Assembly: GCF_040183065.1 (NCBI RefSeq)
Contig: NC_091127.1
Coordinates: forward strand, 23,740,391-23,804,390
Direction: 5' to 3'
Length of the DNA: 64,000 nucleotides
Source of the DNA: Periplaneta americana
Lineage: Eukaryota; Arthropoda; Insecta; Blattodea; Blattidae
Position 1 is the first letter of the stretch; each line of letters starts with the position of its first letter. This document shows, one piece after another, positions 63,227 to 64,000 of the stretch. The position numbers and the translations under genes were made by a program. Under the pieces are notes generated by a model. The model ran no database searches, was not told where the DNA came from, and was given only the letters and a program-made list of their open reading frames with translations.

Positions 63227-63859
63227 GCAACAATATAGACATAATGGTCACAACAAATCCAAGAAGATATTCAAATGATTCGACTGAAAAGTTAATCAAA
63301 TGTCATCAATAAAGAAAGGTAAGGGGAGTAATCTAATGTCTGGAAATTGGATATATGACAAAGTCATTTTCAAATGGTCCCAAATACAAATGAAAAAAAA
63401 AAATTGAGATCATGTGATGCTGCATAGGTGTTATCAAGTAGTGACTCACGTATCTCTTTCTCTTGTAGCAGGATATTTCAGTGCCATCAATGTCCTGGAA
63501 GGCATTCCAAAAAAATAAATGCAAAACCCATGTACTTAGATATTTTAAAAGTATTAACATAAATTAAAACTGTTTGCTCAAATTTAATTTATAAGTCAGT
63601 TGACTGGTTGGCTTTTAATTGTTATACTTTCCAATTAATTGAACCATTGGTCTCAGCTTAACTGAATGAAACATTTCCACTCCTTTCCACCAGATATCAG
63701 GATGACATCTGTTACTGCTAGTTGAGAACAGAAATGGCAGGCTGGATAATAGAATTTTGCCTTTATTAATATTTATTCGTGAACAAAGGATTATTTTACT
63801 GTAAATATAGTACAAATATAAAGAGTAAGACATATCCTTTAGTATCCTGAAGGAACAAG

Positions 63860-63995
63860 ATGACGCATGCCAAGAATCAGACGGCTGTATAGTGTGGAAC
63901 AAGATCTGTGCTCTCTGGGAAGAATAACATGAAGAAAGGAAGCTAGGGATAGGGATCAATGGAAGCACGTGGTGAAAGCAATCATGGCCTGAAGC
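63860..63995 (+). pseudogene. LINE C-terminal fragment at right edge
   Basis: The plus strand ends RDRDQWKHVVKAIMA and a stop, a common LINE polymerase C-terminal pattern. The upstream sequence is degenerate. Confidence 0.45.
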
Positions 63996-64000
63996 AGGAA

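Overview
The window is a piece of an insect genome dominated by one large protein-coding gene on the minus strand and by the transposable elements that fill its introns. The gene is the GIGYF/Gyf translational-repressor gene. Eighteen exons (numbered w1 to w18 here, 5' to 3') run from 63226 down to the stop codon at 6256. Every junction has GT/AG sites and compatible phases, giving about 1155 codons. The N-terminal exons lie beyond the right edge. The repeat types (tRNA-derived SINEs, RNase H-bearing LINEs with CAA tails, LINEs with AAGT tails, many mariner, hAT and Tc1 relics) and the large introns suggest a polyneopteran insect, probably a cockroach or relative. That taxonomic call is inference.

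Layout, low to high coordinate. 1-980: minisatellite. 2442-4447: three DNA transposons nested in each other. 6256-8501: Gyf exons w18 and w17, with a palindromic Penelope-like element between them. 8.7-13.7 kb: Tc1, Tigger and LINE relics, a MITE, and w16. 13.7-17.2 kb: w15, w14, and a mariner split by a LINE and an hAT element. 17.8-20.5 kb: a second three-level nest. 21-28.6 kb: the charged coiled-coil exons w13 to w9, separated by a SINE, a LINE and several MITEs. 28.7-33.8 kb: two tandem LINE copies flanked by a long duplicated segment. 35.1-36.4 kb: a nearly complete Tc1-like element. 36.7-41.7 kb: w8 to w6 with SINEs, a LINE tail and an hAT element. 42.0-46.3 kb: a palindromic mariner holding a P-element-like transposon, whose interior is mostly a 56-bp satellite. 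48.0-49.2 kb: an element with about 215-bp inverted arms around a restriction-like endonuclease ORF. 49.5-53.6 kb: w5, a MITE, a second Penelope-like palindrome, a LINE and w4. 55-63 kb: LINE-in-LINE insertions and w3 to w1.

Gyf proteins bring the cap-binding repressor 4EHP and decay factors to mRNAs through a GYF domain that binds proline-rich partners. Here the GYF domain is split between w3 and w4, the charged helices are in w10 to w13, and the conserved C-terminal helical region is in w16 to w18. One conserved motif in w1 is broken by an apparent 2-nt insertion, while all other exons are intact. No other host gene, tRNA, rRNA or CRISPR array was found.
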